The translations under genes and the position numbers were made by a program. This document shows, in pieces, positions 1 through 8,328 of a DNA stretch of 64,000 nucleotides. The number at the start of each line of letters is the position of its first letter. Position 1 is the stretch's first letter. The notes under the pieces were generated by a model, which worked only from the letters and a program-made list of their open reading frames with translations, did no database searches and had not been told where the DNA came from. Source of the stretch: Rhizobiaceae bacterium (GTDB lineage Bacteria; Pseudomonadota; Alphaproteobacteria; Rhizobiales; Rhizobiaceae); the NCBI GenBank assembly GCA_017644005.1, contig JAEPMJ010000001.1, forward strand, positions 744,001 to 808,000. The letters are read 5' to 3'.

Positions 1-528
1 ACCCAGCGTCAGATCGGCCGGCCCAACGTAAATGCCGTCGAGGCCCGGCGTCGCGGCGATCGCATCCAGATTGTCCATCGCTTCGGCGGTCTCCACCATC
101 GCAAATGCAAGCACCTGACTATTCGCCTTCGATGCATAGTCCGGCCCAGCTGAGAGATTGGCGCGAGTCGGCCCAAAGCTGCGATTGCCCTCAGGCGGAT
201 AGCGCACATGGCTGACCAGTTCGGCTGCCTGTTCGGCTGAGTTGATCATCGGGCAAATTATGCCAATCGCGCCAGCATCGAGCGACTTCATGATCGCCCC
301 CGGGTCGAGCCAGGGAACGCGCACAAACGGAACGACATCCGACGCTCTCATAGCCTGGAGCATTGCTACGGATGTCTGGTAGTCCACCACGCCGTGCTGG
401 AGGTCTATGCAGATGCTGTCATACCCCTGCGCAGCCATAATCTCGGCCGTGAACGGACAGCCGATGGACAGCCACCCGTTCAACACCGGCCGGCCTTCCG
501 CCCACAGAGTTTCCAACCGGTTCGTCAT
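1..528 (-). CDS. HpcH/HpaI-family aldolase, 3' end cut by the window
   Basis: The first 176 residues of a class II pyruvate-type aldolase of the HpcH/HpaI family are visible; the C-terminal third lies beyond base 1. His45 in DLQHG and Arg70 in VRVPW fall at the positions of the catalytic residues of E. coli HpaI. Glu146 (AMVET) and Asp172 (GPADLTLG) match the divalent metal ligands. The family cleaves 4-hydroxy-2-keto acids to pyruvate and an aldehyde, or runs the reverse. It is the last visible gene of the operon running from 7994 and lies 75 bp after an SDR gene. That order suggests a final retro-aldol step after oxidation of the imported compound. ATG at 528 gives full family length at the N terminus. 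The family is certain, the substrate unknown. Confidence 0.9.
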   Translation of the reverse strand, partial: MTNRLETLWAEGRPVLNGWLSIGCPFTAEIMAAQGYDSICIDLQHGVVDYQTSVAMLQAMRASDVVPFVRVPWLDPGAIMKSLDAGAIGIICPMINSAEQAAELVSHVRYPPEGNRSFGPTRANLSAGPDYASKANSQVLAFAMVETAEAMDNLDAIAATPGLDGIYVGPADLTLG

Positions 529-603
529 TTGAGCCGCCTTTCAATCCTACTCTATTCTGCTGGGTTTGATGCGGGGTCCATGCCCCGGCGCTCCCGCCGC
601 GGA

Positions 604-1353
604 TCAGATCGTCGATTCGAGGCGTGAGTTTGCGACCAGCTCGGCTACCGACGCGTTGTTGGGCATGCGCAACAAGAAGGCCACGGCTTCGGCAACGGTC
701 TCGGGCCGAATCCGCTCGGCGGCGGGAGTGACGCCGGGGATCGATGCGATGAGATCGGTGTCGACCGCACCAGGGCAAAGCGCCGTGACCCTCACTCCGT
801 GTTTCCAGCCTGCCGTCTTCGCCGCATGGCTGAGCGCCATCACGGCATGTTTGGTCATCGTGTAGCCGACCGAAACGCCCTCGCGGTATCGCTTGCCGTC
901 GGTCGAGGCGACATTGACAATGCGTCCAGTTCCCGACCTGGCGAGATGCGGCAAGGCGAGCCGTATCAGCCGGAACGGCGCCTTTACGTTGACCTCCCAA
1001 AGCTCGTCGAGGACCGACTCGTCGCCGTCGGAGAAATCTATCTGACGCAGCAGGCCGGCATTGTTGATCAACCCGTCGATCCGCGAAAACCGGCGGTGCG
1101 TATCTTCCACCCAGCGCGCCGCACTGTCGCGATCCGTCGCGTCAAAGAAGAAGGTGCCAAGGCGGTCCTGATCGACCTCACCGTACAGTTGCGCGGCCTT
1201 GTCGGTATTCCTCACGCCGACGGAGACAATATAGCCTTCGTCGAGAAGCCGGCGGGTAATTGCCACGCCAATACCGCCAGTGGCGCCGGTCAGCATGATG
1301 ACCCGCCCGTCGGGTTCGAGCATTACGGGTGATGGGGGAGTGTTGGCTGCCAT
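604..1353 (-). CDS. SDR-family NAD(P)-dependent oxidoreductase
   Basis: A classical short-chain dehydrogenase of 249 residues. It has the dinucleotide motif TGATGGIG at residues 22-29, NNAG at 97-100, and the catalytic triad Ser150, Tyr164 and Lys168 (YTMTK). It lies 3 bp after the preceding SDR gene and before the HpaI aldolase gene, so it is surely co-transcribed. The likely role is alcohol/ketone interconversion on a pathway intermediate in the cytoplasm. It is the catalytically complete partner of the neighbouring SDR, which lacks Tyr and Lys. The substrate cannot be deduced from the sequence. Confidence 0.93.
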   Translation of the reverse strand: MAANTPPSPVMLEPDGRVIMLTGATGGIGVAITRRLLDEGYIVSVGVRNTDKAAQLYGEVDQDRLGTFFFDATDRDSAARWVEDTHRRFSRIDGLINNAGLLRQIDFSDGDESVLDELWEVNVKAPFRLIRLALPHLARSGTGRIVNVASTDGKRYREGVSVGYTMTKHAVMALSHAAKTAGWKHGVRVTALCPGAVDTDLIASIPGVTPAAERIRPETVAEAVAFLLRMPNNASVAELVANSRLESTI

Positions 1354-1356
1354 GTG

Positions 1357-2139
1357 TCAGAACAATCCCTGGTATACGCCGCCATCGTTGATGATGTTCT
1401 GGCCGGTCATGAAACCCGATTGGGCCGAGCAAAGATAGGCGATGAGGTCTCCGCACTCCGAAGGATCGGCGATGCGACCGGCAGGACAGGTACTGATCCG
1501 GTCCTCCACGATTGCCTCGTAGGTCGTATTGCCGCGGCGGGCGTGGTTGTGCAGGTTCGTGTGCAAAGCGTCGGTGTCGAACAATCCCGGACAAACGGTG
1601 TTTATCGTGACGTTCGATCCGATGATCTCGCGCACCATCGACGCTATCGCGCCCGAAAGCGCGAGCCGAGCGGCATGGCTGGCCGCAAAGTTGACTTGCG
1701 GAAACTTGATGAAACTCACTGACATGTTGACGATGCGACCAAATTTGCGCTCGCACATGCCCGGCACAGCTGCACGAATCAGCTCCAGCGATGAAAAGAA
1801 GTGAGCCTCCATCCAGCCATCCCATTCCGCGCGCGTCATGGTCCGGAAATCGGCCGGTACCTGACGGACACCGGGGTTGGTGACCAGAATGTCGGGATCG
1901 GGGCATGCAGCCATGATGGCAGCGCGCCCCGCTTCGGTGGTCACATCGGCTGCGACTGTGTGAACGCTGACGCCGCCCTCCGCGGAGATTTCCTTTGCTG
2001 CCTCGGCAAGCGGCTCAGGTGACCGTGCGGCAAGCCACAGCTCCACCCCTTCGCGCGCCAGCGAGACGGCGGATGCCTTTCCCAGCCCTTTCGAACCGCC
2101 GCACACGATGGCGCGGCGGCCTTTGATTCCCAGATCCAT
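1357..2139 (-). CDS. atypical SDR protein lacking the catalytic Tyr and Lys
   Basis: 260 residues with an SDR Rossmann fold and glycine motif GGSKGLG (14-20). The usual NNAG is TNPG (87-90), and the YxxxK active site reads FAASH (Phe151, His155). The active-site Ser140 is kept. This resembles the beta-ketoacyl-reductase-like SDR group that departs from the catalytic tetrad. It may bind a nucleotide without classic redox chemistry, use other residues, or act as a structural partner of the next SDR. The longer in-frame extension back to 2418 lies inside the decarboxylase gene and is rejected. ATG at 2139 is 10 bp after the decarboxylase stop. The fold is certain, the activity doubtful. Confidence 0.88.
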   Translation of the reverse strand: MDLGIKGRRAIVCGGSKGLGKASAVSLAREGVELWLAARSPEPLAEAAKEISAEGGVSVHTVAADVTTEAGRAAIMAACPDPDILVTNPGVRQVPADFRTMTRAEWDGWMEAHFFSSLELIRAAVPGMCERKFGRIVNMSVSFIKFPQVNFAASHAARLALSGAIASMVREIIGSNVTINTVCPGLFDTDALHTNLHNHARRGNTTYEAIVEDRISTCPAGRIADPSECGDLIAYLCSAQSGFMTGQNIINDGGVYQGLF

Positions 2140-2149
2140 TACCTGCCCC

Positions 2150-3586
2150 TCAGCTCGACGGGGTGAAGGAAGCCGCAAGAAGCCGCGGCGGAACCCGGAA
2201 GCGGTTGGAAACATCGCGCAGCTGTTCCCGCTCGGTGGTGATTTCGGCCTGATCGCCGGCCACCAGAACCGTGGCAGGTAGTAATTGTGCGTTGTAGCGC
2301 GCGGCGGAAGACTCGGTGTAGCCGCCGGCATCGAGGAACGCCACGAAATCGCCTCGCTCCAGCGGCGGCATCTTGCGATGCGGCCCAAGTTCGTCCGAGT
2401 TGCAGAGCGGTCCGACAAGATCGACGGTTTCGGTACCTTCCCGCCCGGCGTTCTTGACCGGAACCGCGTGATAATACCAGTCGAGAATGGCGGCCCAGGA
2501 AAGATGGTTGGTCGACAGGTCGAGATTTACCCACTTCTTCTTGTCGCCGACCTTGACGGCGCCGACGGTGCCAACCGCCACGCCCGAGGGGCCGGAGAGC
2601 GCGCGACCCGGCTCAAGCCGCAGTTTGGGAAGCGGCAGTCCGTGTTTCTTGGCCTCGTCCTTGATCGCGTCGCAGCAGAGTTTCGCGTAGTCCTCCGCCG
2701 TCGCGGCGGTTTCGTCGTCGATCTGGCTATTCGGACCGGTGCCGTACCATTTGCCGAATGTCCAGCCACCGCCGATATCGATGCAGGGCGGGGTCCAGCC
2801 GGTCTTGTCGCGAATATAGGCCGACCAGGTGATCATCTCACGCGCCATGACGGCAAAGTCGGCGGCCACGTTTGACATGCGGCTGAGATGAAAGTGCGTT
2901 TCCTTGAGGTTGATGTTGTCCATCTTGAGGGCGCGGTTGACGATTTCCACCGTCTGCTCGCGGCTCATTCCCCATTTGGTGGAATCGCTCTGTTCCTTCA
3001 GCGTACCCGGACCATGCATGGCGACGCCGGTGCGTTCCTTGAGCGGATCGAGATCAAGCTTGAGGCGTATGCCGACGTCCACGCTCTTGCCGAGACGCTT
3101 TGATACGGCGTCGATGCGATCGAGTTCGTCCATAGCGTCAATATTGATGCAAAGCCCGTTGGCAACCGCCATTTCGAGCTCTTCGTCCTGCTTGTTGGAA
3201 CCGTTCAGCACAAGCGACTTGGCGTCGGTACCGGCAAGCAGCGCCATATACATTTCGTTGACACCGAAGCAGTCGCCGCCGGCACCTTCCTGATTCATGA
3301 TATGCCGGATCGCAAGGCCGTTATTCGACTTGTTGGCGAACAGTATCTCGACATCAGGATATTGCGCCCGGAAGGCGTCGCGGAACTTCCTGTAGGTGTA
3401 GCGGAGCTGGTTCTCCGAGATGATGAAGAGCGGCGTGCCGAATTTCTCGGCCAGTTCCTGAACGTCGCAGCCGTCGACCCACAAATTGCCGTTGGGGCCG
3501 ATTCCGATGAACTCGCCGAAGCTCGTGGAATACTCGCGCGGCGTGAGCTGAGGCGCCGAGCCAAGATTGGTTTCATGTTTCGTCAT
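2150..3586 (-). CDS. diaminopimelate-decarboxylase-like PLP enzyme (fold type III)
   Basis: 478 residues, longer than typical LysA (about 420). The alanine-racemase-type barrel carries the PLP lysine Lys86 in FANKSNNG, a glycine-rich GGGW phosphate-binding stretch, and EPGR. The C-terminal domain has the LCNSDELG cysteine loop and YTESSAARYNA. The family decarboxylates D-configured alpha carbons of meso-diaminopimelate or related amino acids. It lies inside an ABC-importer operon with two SDRs and an aldolase, not with lysine genes. It is therefore more likely a catabolic decarboxylase for an imported amino-acid-like compound than housekeeping LysA. Substrate specificity is inference. Confidence 0.87.
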   Translation of the reverse strand: MTKHETNLGSAPQLTPREYSTSFGEFIGIGPNGNLWVDGCDVQELAEKFGTPLFIISENQLRYTYRKFRDAFRAQYPDVEILFANKSNNGLAIRHIMNQEGAGGDCFGVNEMYMALLAGTDAKSLVLNGSNKQDEELEMAVANGLCINIDAMDELDRIDAVSKRLGKSVDVGIRLKLDLDPLKERTGVAMHGPGTLKEQSDSTKWGMSREQTVEIVNRALKMDNINLKETHFHLSRMSNVAADFAVMAREMITWSAYIRDKTGWTPPCIDIGGGWTFGKWYGTGPNSQIDDETAATAEDYAKLCCDAIKDEAKKHGLPLPKLRLEPGRALSGPSGVAVGTVGAVKVGDKKKWVNLDLSTNHLSWAAILDWYYHAVPVKNAGREGTETVDLVGPLCNSDELGPHRKMPPLERGDFVAFLDAGGYTESSAARYNAQLLPATVLVAGDQAEITTEREQLRDVSNRFRVPPRLLAASFTPSS

Positions 3587-3673
3587 CGATTTTCTCCTCG
3601 ATAGTCTGAGACAAATTCGGTTAGCGGCTTGCTGCCTTGACCGATTGTGCAGGTAGTTGGAATTCTGGGCGGG

Positions 3674-4801
3674 TCAGTGATCGCCGCGGCTCCTCGAAAC
3701 GAACGCGGCTGCGCTATTGCCCGGCGCGTCTGTATTCAGTCTGCCGCCGTGCACCCCGTCGAAGACGTGAACGCGATCCGCCCTGATGGAAACGGTGACG
3801 TTTTCACCGGATCTCAACCGGACGTCGCCGGGAACGCGCGCGGTAAGATCGACGCCACCGCAATCCAGTATGAGAATTGTCTCGTGTCCGGTCGGCTCCA
3901 CGACACGAACGGTCGCGGGCCGCGATCCCTCGCCGACCGAAATATCCTCCGGCCGGATCGCGAACTGCACCGGGCCACCAGCGGCAACCGCATCGACATG
4001 CCGGGACGGCAGGTCCAGTTGGAAACCGCCCTTCTCAATACGCCAATCCTTGCCGTGTCGCGTCAGCTCTGCCTCGTGCAAGGTCATGGATGGCGTGCCG
4101 ATGAACCCTGCAACGAAGGTATTGGCCGGACGGTGGTAGATTTCAGATGGTGTCGCAAACTGCTGCAGAACACCCTTGTTCATGACGGCGATGCGCGTCG
4201 ACATGGTCATCGCCTCAAGCTGGTCGTGCGTGACGTAGACCATCGTACAGCCGATGCGTCGATGCAGTTCGATCAGCTCGGCGCGCATGTGCGCCCTCAG
4301 CTTTGCGTCGAGGTTCGACAACGGCTCATCAAGGAGAAATGCGCGCGGCTGCCGCACCAGCGCACGGCCAAGTGCGACGCGCTGCTGTTGCCCGCCCGAG
4401 AGCTGGCGCGGCTTGCGCGCCAGCAGCGGCTCCAGCTCCAGCAGCCTTGCGGCAGCCAGCACCCGTTCGCCGCGCTCCGGCTCGCGAATTCCCCGCTTCT
4501 TCAGCGGATAGGCCATGTTCTGCGCTACAGTCATGTGCGGGTAGAGCGCATAGGACTGGAACACCATTGCGATGTCGCGCTTTGCCGGCGGGACACCGTT
4601 CACAACCGTTTCGCCAATGCGTATCGAACCGCCAGTCGGCTGTTCCAGCCCGGCCAGCATGCGCAATGTGGTGGTCTTTCCGCAGCCGGACGGGCCGAGG
4701 AGGCTAACGAACTCCCCATCTTCGATGGCGAGGTCGAGCCCTTCCACGGCAACTGCGGCGCCAAACGCCTTTCTCACCTTTTCGAATACGACTTCTGCCA
4801 T
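3674..4801 (-). CDS. ABC transporter ATP-binding protein, UgpC/MalK type
   Basis: 375 residues. Walker A GPSGCGKT (36-43), Q-loop Gln82, signature LSGGQ (134-138), Walker B LLDEP (156-160) and switch His192 are all present, followed by a C-terminal TOBE/OB regulatory region typical of CUT1 importers. It powers the importer formed with the two permeases and binding protein encoded just upstream. CUT1 systems usually carry sugars, polyols or glycerol-phosphate compounds. Here the linked decarboxylase hints at an amino-sugar or opine-like cargo, which is inference. Confidence 0.95.
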   Translation of the reverse strand: MAEVVFEKVRKAFGAAVAVEGLDLAIEDGEFVSLLGPSGCGKTTTLRMLAGLEQPTGGSIRIGETVVNGVPPAKRDIAMVFQSYALYPHMTVAQNMAYPLKKRGIREPERGERVLAAARLLELEPLLARKPRQLSGGQQQRVALGRALVRQPRAFLLDEPLSNLDAKLRAHMRAELIELHRRIGCTMVYVTHDQLEAMTMSTRIAVMNKGVLQQFATPSEIYHRPANTFVAGFIGTPSMTLHEAELTRHGKDWRIEKGGFQLDLPSRHVDAVAAGGPVQFAIRPEDISVGEGSRPATVRVVEPTGHETILILDCGGVDLTARVPGDVRLRSGENVTVSIRADRVHVFDGVHGGRLNTDAPGNSAAAFVSRSRGDH

Positions 4802-4820
4802 GTTTCAGGGTCCGTAAAAT

Positions 4821-5657
4821 CTAGCCTTTCACGGCGCCGGCGCCGAAGCCGCGCGTGAGGAAGCTCTGCAGGAAGGCGAAAATGATGATCAGCGGCACGC
4901 TCATCATCACCGATGCCGCCATAAGCAGCGACCATTCGATGTTGAAGGAGGTGATCAGCATGTTCATCACGCCGGTCGTCAGGGGGCGCACGCTGTCGGA
5001 ATTCACCAGAACAAGCGCGTAAAGATATTCGTTCCACGACAGGATGAAGGTGAAGAGCGCCGTGGAGATGATGCCCGGCAGCGCTTGCGGGAGAATCACG
5101 TCGACAAACGCCCCGATGCGGCTCGCGCCGTCGACCAGCGCGGCAGATTCAAGGTCTTCGGGGATGCCGGCCATGAAGGATCTAAGCAGCCACAGCGCAT
5201 AAGGCAGAGCAAAAGTGGTGTAGGCGATCACCAAGCTGAACACGGTATTCGACAAGCCGAGTCCCACCATCATCAGGTAGAGAGGAATGATGAGAACGAC
5301 TGACGGAAGCAGGTATGTGAACAACACCAAGGTGGCGAGCGCCTCGCGGCCGCGATAGCGGAACCGCACGAGGCTGTATGAACCCAGCGTTGCAACAACG
5401 ATGACCACAGCTGTCGTCGAAATCGACAGAACCATCGAGTTGCGAAAGTAGTTGAGGAACGGTGTTTCGGTCAGCAGCCGCCAGTAATGCTCAAACGTGA
5501 TCGACTGCGGCAGGAAGGTCGGCGGTATCCGGAATAGCTCGCTTTGCGGCTTGATGGAGGTCAGCACCATCCAGATCAGCGGAAACGCGACTGCGAGTAC
5601 AACCACCCAGGTAACAACGTTGACGACAAGGCGCGCCCTGAACGAAGGCCTTTGCAT
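4821..5657 (-). CDS. CUT1 ABC transporter permease (MalG type)
   Basis: 278 residues with about six membrane segments. The cytoplasmic EAA loop near residues 168-190 (EDLESAALVDGASR) contacts the ATPase. ATG at 5657 is chosen because it shares one base with the stop of the preceding permease (TGATG), a common translational coupling. The longer reading back to 5867 runs inside the other permease. The MalG-like short N terminus marks it as the second permease of the pair. Confidence 0.94.
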   Translation of the reverse strand: MQRPSFRARLVVNVVTWVVVLAVAFPLIWMVLTSIKPQSELFRIPPTFLPQSITFEHYWRLLTETPFLNYFRNSMVLSISTTAVVIVVATLGSYSLVRFRYRGREALATLVLFTYLLPSVVLIIPLYLMMVGLGLSNTVFSLVIAYTTFALPYALWLLRSFMAGIPEDLESAALVDGASRIGAFVDVILPQALPGIISTALFTFILSWNEYLYALVLVNSDSVRPLTTGVMNMLITSFNIEWSLLMAASVMMSVPLIIIFAFLQSFLTRGFGAGAVKG

Positions 5658-6571
5658 CAGGTGATCTCCTTCTGACGCGTCTGGCGCAGATAGATCAGCA
5701 TGAATGCCAGCATCACGATCATCATGGTGACCGCATAGGCGGATGCCATACCCATCTGATTGAGCCCGAAAGCTTCCTGATAGACGACCAGCGGCAGCGT
5801 CTGCGTGGAGTTGATCGGACCGCCACCCGTCATCAGCCAGATCAGGTCGAACTCCTTGAAGTCCCATATGGCGCGAAGAAGAATGATGACGGTCAGCACT
5901 TCACGGAGTTGCGGCAGCGTGACGTCGAAAAAACGCGCGATCGGGCCGGCGCCGTCAATGCGCGCGGCCTCATAGAGCGGGTCCGGGATCGTCTGCAGCC
6001 GGGCCAGAACCGCGATGACGACAAAAGGGAAGTATTTCCAGGCGCCCACAACGATGATCGAGATCATCGCATTCGGCATGGCGCCCAGCCAGTTGACAGG
6101 CATGTCGATAATGCCGGCCCAGAGCATCAAATGGTTGAGGATACCGTAGAGATCGTTGAACAGCCAGCGCCAGACGAGAACGGCGACAACGGTTGAAAGG
6201 AAATAAGGGAACAGGATCAGGCTGCGCGCCAGCGACCGGAACACGATCGACTGGTTGAGCAGAAGTGCGACAGCGACGCCGCAGACAATCTGAAGCACAA
6301 GCGTGCCGACGGTCCAGATCAGGGTGTTGGCAAGCGCGTTCCAGAAGCGACCACTGGCCAGAAGCGACGCATAATTGTCGAGCCCGACCCAGCTGCCCTC
6401 AAGTGTCGGCGTGTAGATCGAAAACAGCGACAGATATACCGCAGAGACGAGCGGGTAGAGGATCACCGCGCAGAAGATCAGCACCGTTGGCGCGATCAGC
6501 ACAGTTCCGAGGATCGCGTAGCGGCGGTCCAGCGTATCGGTGTTTCTTGTAGCGACCGCTGTGGATGACAT
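5657..6571 (-). CDS. CUT1 ABC transporter permease (MalF type)
   Basis: 304 residues. A cytoplasmic N terminus of about 20 residues precedes a first membrane helix at about 22-50. The EAA loop lies at about 197-220 (PDPLYEAARIDGAG). It pairs with the next permease to form the channel. The gene follows the binding-protein gene after a 76-bp spacer that contains a perfect stem-loop. Confidence 0.94.
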   Translation of the reverse strand: MSSTAVATRNTDTLDRRYAILGTVLIAPTVLIFCAVILYPLVSAVYLSLFSIYTPTLEGSWVGLDNYASLLASGRFWNALANTLIWTVGTLVLQIVCGVAVALLLNQSIVFRSLARSLILFPYFLSTVVAVLVWRWLFNDLYGILNHLMLWAGIIDMPVNWLGAMPNAMISIIVVGAWKYFPFVVIAVLARLQTIPDPLYEAARIDGAGPIARFFDVTLPQLREVLTVIILLRAIWDFKEFDLIWLMTGGGPINSTQTLPLVVYQEAFGLNQMGMASAYAVTMMIVMLAFMLIYLRQTRQKEIT

Positions 6572-6604
6572 GCCTTCTGCCGGCCTGATTGCGAATGGGA
6601 AATG

Positions 6605-6632
6605 AAGCCGGGCAGTTCCTCCCGCCCGGCTT
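6605..6632 (-). other. intergenic stem-loop between binding-protein and permease genes
   Basis: AAGCCGGGC (6605-6613) pairs perfectly with GCCCGGCTT (6624-6632) across a 10-base loop. The T-run follows on the plus strand, not in the direction of this operon. It is therefore more likely an mRNA-stabilising or processing hairpin that raises binding-protein expression relative to permeases than a full terminator. Confidence 0.7.
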
Positions 6633-6647
6633 TTGCTGACAGGCGCG

Positions 6648-7994
6648 TCAGCCCTTCATCAACTCTTCGAGGCGCTTGGCGGTGTCGCCGACAACCGCTT
6701 TGGCGTCTTCGCCACTCAGAATCACACGCTGCACCATCTCGGCGAGCGCATTCGATGCGATGACCTCACCAGCCTTGGCGTTCGACTGGTGTTCAGGCGT
6801 CTCGTAGCCGAGATTGTGGCCAGCAGCCGCGGACGCAGCCATCAGGTCGATCTCGTCCGGGTATTTCTGGATGATCTCGTTGTCCTGATAGGCCGGGTCT
6901 TCGGCGATCGTCTTGAGCACCGGAAGAACGTGGCCCGGAGCGGCGTGCAACTGCTCGATGTAGCCTGGCGGCTGGAACAGGTGTGCCGCGAGCTTCTTCG
7001 CCTCATCCTTGTGTTTTGCTCCCGCCGGAATGAACACACTCGGGAAATCGTTAAACGTCCAGGCCGGAATGTCGGACGACATTGTCGGGTATGTGACGCA
7101 CGTCACCTGATCGGCGATCCCGGGATTCTGGGCGTTAACGTTGGCAAGCACGCGGCCGGCATAGATACCGGTTGCTGTTGCGCCCGACACGAAGGCGGTG
7201 AGGCTTTCGCCCCACGAATAGCCGGTGGCGCCGGGAGGACAGAGCTCCTGCATCGACTTGTAGAACTCAAGCGCGTCATAGGTCGCCTGGCTGTCGATCG
7301 CGACCTCGAGGTCGGGCGAGAACACCGAGCCGCCGGCGCGGTGGATAAAGCCGATGAAGATCAGCGATGTCATCGAATTAAGCCCGTATGGAAGCGGCGC
7401 ACCATACACGCCGCCGCCCTGCATCTTCTGGCACGCGGACCGCAGTTCGTCCCAGGTCCGGGGCGCCTTGTCGATGCCAGCCTTCTCCATCAGATCGGTT
7501 CGCAGCCAGAGCATATCAGCGGCGGTGTTGCCAATGCCGGTGCCGACGTAGTGGCCGTCGGCAGCCTTGTAGACGTCGTTGGCGCCCGCATAATAGTTGT
7601 CGGTCCCGATCGCCTGGATCACATCGTCAAACGGCTCAATAAGTCCCTGCGCGTAGTAGGTCTGAACCGAAAAGGACGGCAGATGGGTTACGATCTGAGG
7701 AAGCTCGCCGGACGCGAAAGCCGCCGCGAGCTGCGGGGCATAGCCCTCGTCTGACGTCGGCTCGAACAAGACCTTTATGCCCGGGTTTGCCGCCTCGAAG
7801 GCGGCAATTTGCGTCTTGTAGGCGGCAAGCTGCGCCGGCGAGGACTGCGGCGACCACCAGCGCAGCGTCACATCCTGCGCACTCGCCCATTGCGTTGAGC
7901 CGAGCGTTCCGGCAGCCGCGGCCAATCCGGCCGAGCCCATGCCCTGCAGAACCCGACGGCGCGATGCCTTCATCGACAATCCCTTAGACGTCAT
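6648..7994 (-). CDS. extracellular solute-binding protein, family 1
   Basis: 448 residues. The N terminus has a twin-arginine-like signal (SRRRVLQG around residues 11-18) and a hydrophobic stretch ending near ASA-QD. The mature part has the two-lobe layout of CUT1 binding proteins (TLRWWSPQ at its start). It captures the substrate in the periplasm for the permeases encoded downstream. The ATG at 7994 follows an AGGAGA site. An in-between ATG stops after five codons, so it is not used. As first gene of the operon it is under the divergent promoter shared with the IclR gene. Confidence 0.94.
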   Translation of the reverse strand: MTSKGLSMKASRRRVLQGMGSAGLAAAAGTLGSTQWASAQDVTLRWWSPQSSPAQLAAYKTQIAAFEAANPGIKVLFEPTSDEGYAPQLAAAFASGELPQIVTHLPSFSVQTYYAQGLIEPFDDVIQAIGTDNYYAGANDVYKAADGHYVGTGIGNTAADMLWLRTDLMEKAGIDKAPRTWDELRSACQKMQGGGVYGAPLPYGLNSMTSLIFIGFIHRAGGSVFSPDLEVAIDSQATYDALEFYKSMQELCPPGATGYSWGESLTAFVSGATATGIYAGRVLANVNAQNPGIADQVTCVTYPTMSSDIPAWTFNDFPSVFIPAGAKHKDEAKKLAAHLFQPPGYIEQLHAAPGHVLPVLKTIAEDPAYQDNEIIQKYPDEIDLMAASAAAGHNLGYETPEHQSNAKAGEVIASNALAEMVQRVILSGEDAKAVVGDTAKRLEELMKG

Positions 7995-8328
7995 GTGCCA
8001 TTCTCCTCACTTGAGCGGCGGAGGCGATGCCCGCCGCGATTATCATTGCCCCAATATCGTCCGCTATGCGAACCGATGTTCGCAGCATCGGGCACCGATT
8101 GCGCGTTGGCAAGCCCAAAACGACATAATTGTAAAATTGTCAGGCAATCGGCAACATTACGCAACCCCGTTTGGACGTTTTTTCTCCCGATAACGCAGAG
8201 AAGACGTGCCGTCGTGCCGACCGATCAGAAGTTCATCACCAAATTGGAGCCACGAAATTGGCTGTTCGCATCGCGCACAGATGAGTTATGTTGTGATCGA
8301 ATCTGTCACTGCCGGAGAACGAGCGGCC
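7995..8328. promoter_or_regulatory. divergent regulatory region of the ABC/decarboxylase operon and IclR gene
   Basis: A 334-bp non-coding stretch. A candidate -10 for the leftward operon is GATAAT (plus-strand 8039-8044), without a good -35, as expected of an activated promoter. The operator pair at 8059-8082 lies just upstream of it. Nothing else is recognised between about 8090 and the IclR start. Confidence 0.6.
8059..8082. promoter_or_regulatory. IclR-type operator with half-site
   Basis: GTCCGCTATGCGAAC (8059-8073) differs by one base from a perfect GTTCG-N5-CGAAC palindrome. A GTTCG half-site begins 19 bp further on (8078-8082). The site is 14/15 identical to the perfect palindrome at 12119-12133. 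The form resembles PcaR/PobR-type IclR boxes. Confidence 0.65.

Noticed and set aside
2150..3586. housekeeping lysA
   Set aside because: Length, operon and transporter linkage point to a catabolic decarboxylase; no lysine or argininosuccinate genes adjoin.
3647..4858. 403-residue plus-strand open frame
   Set aside because: It is antisense to a certain ABC ATPase gene, has Arg/His-rich shadow composition and no family resemblance.
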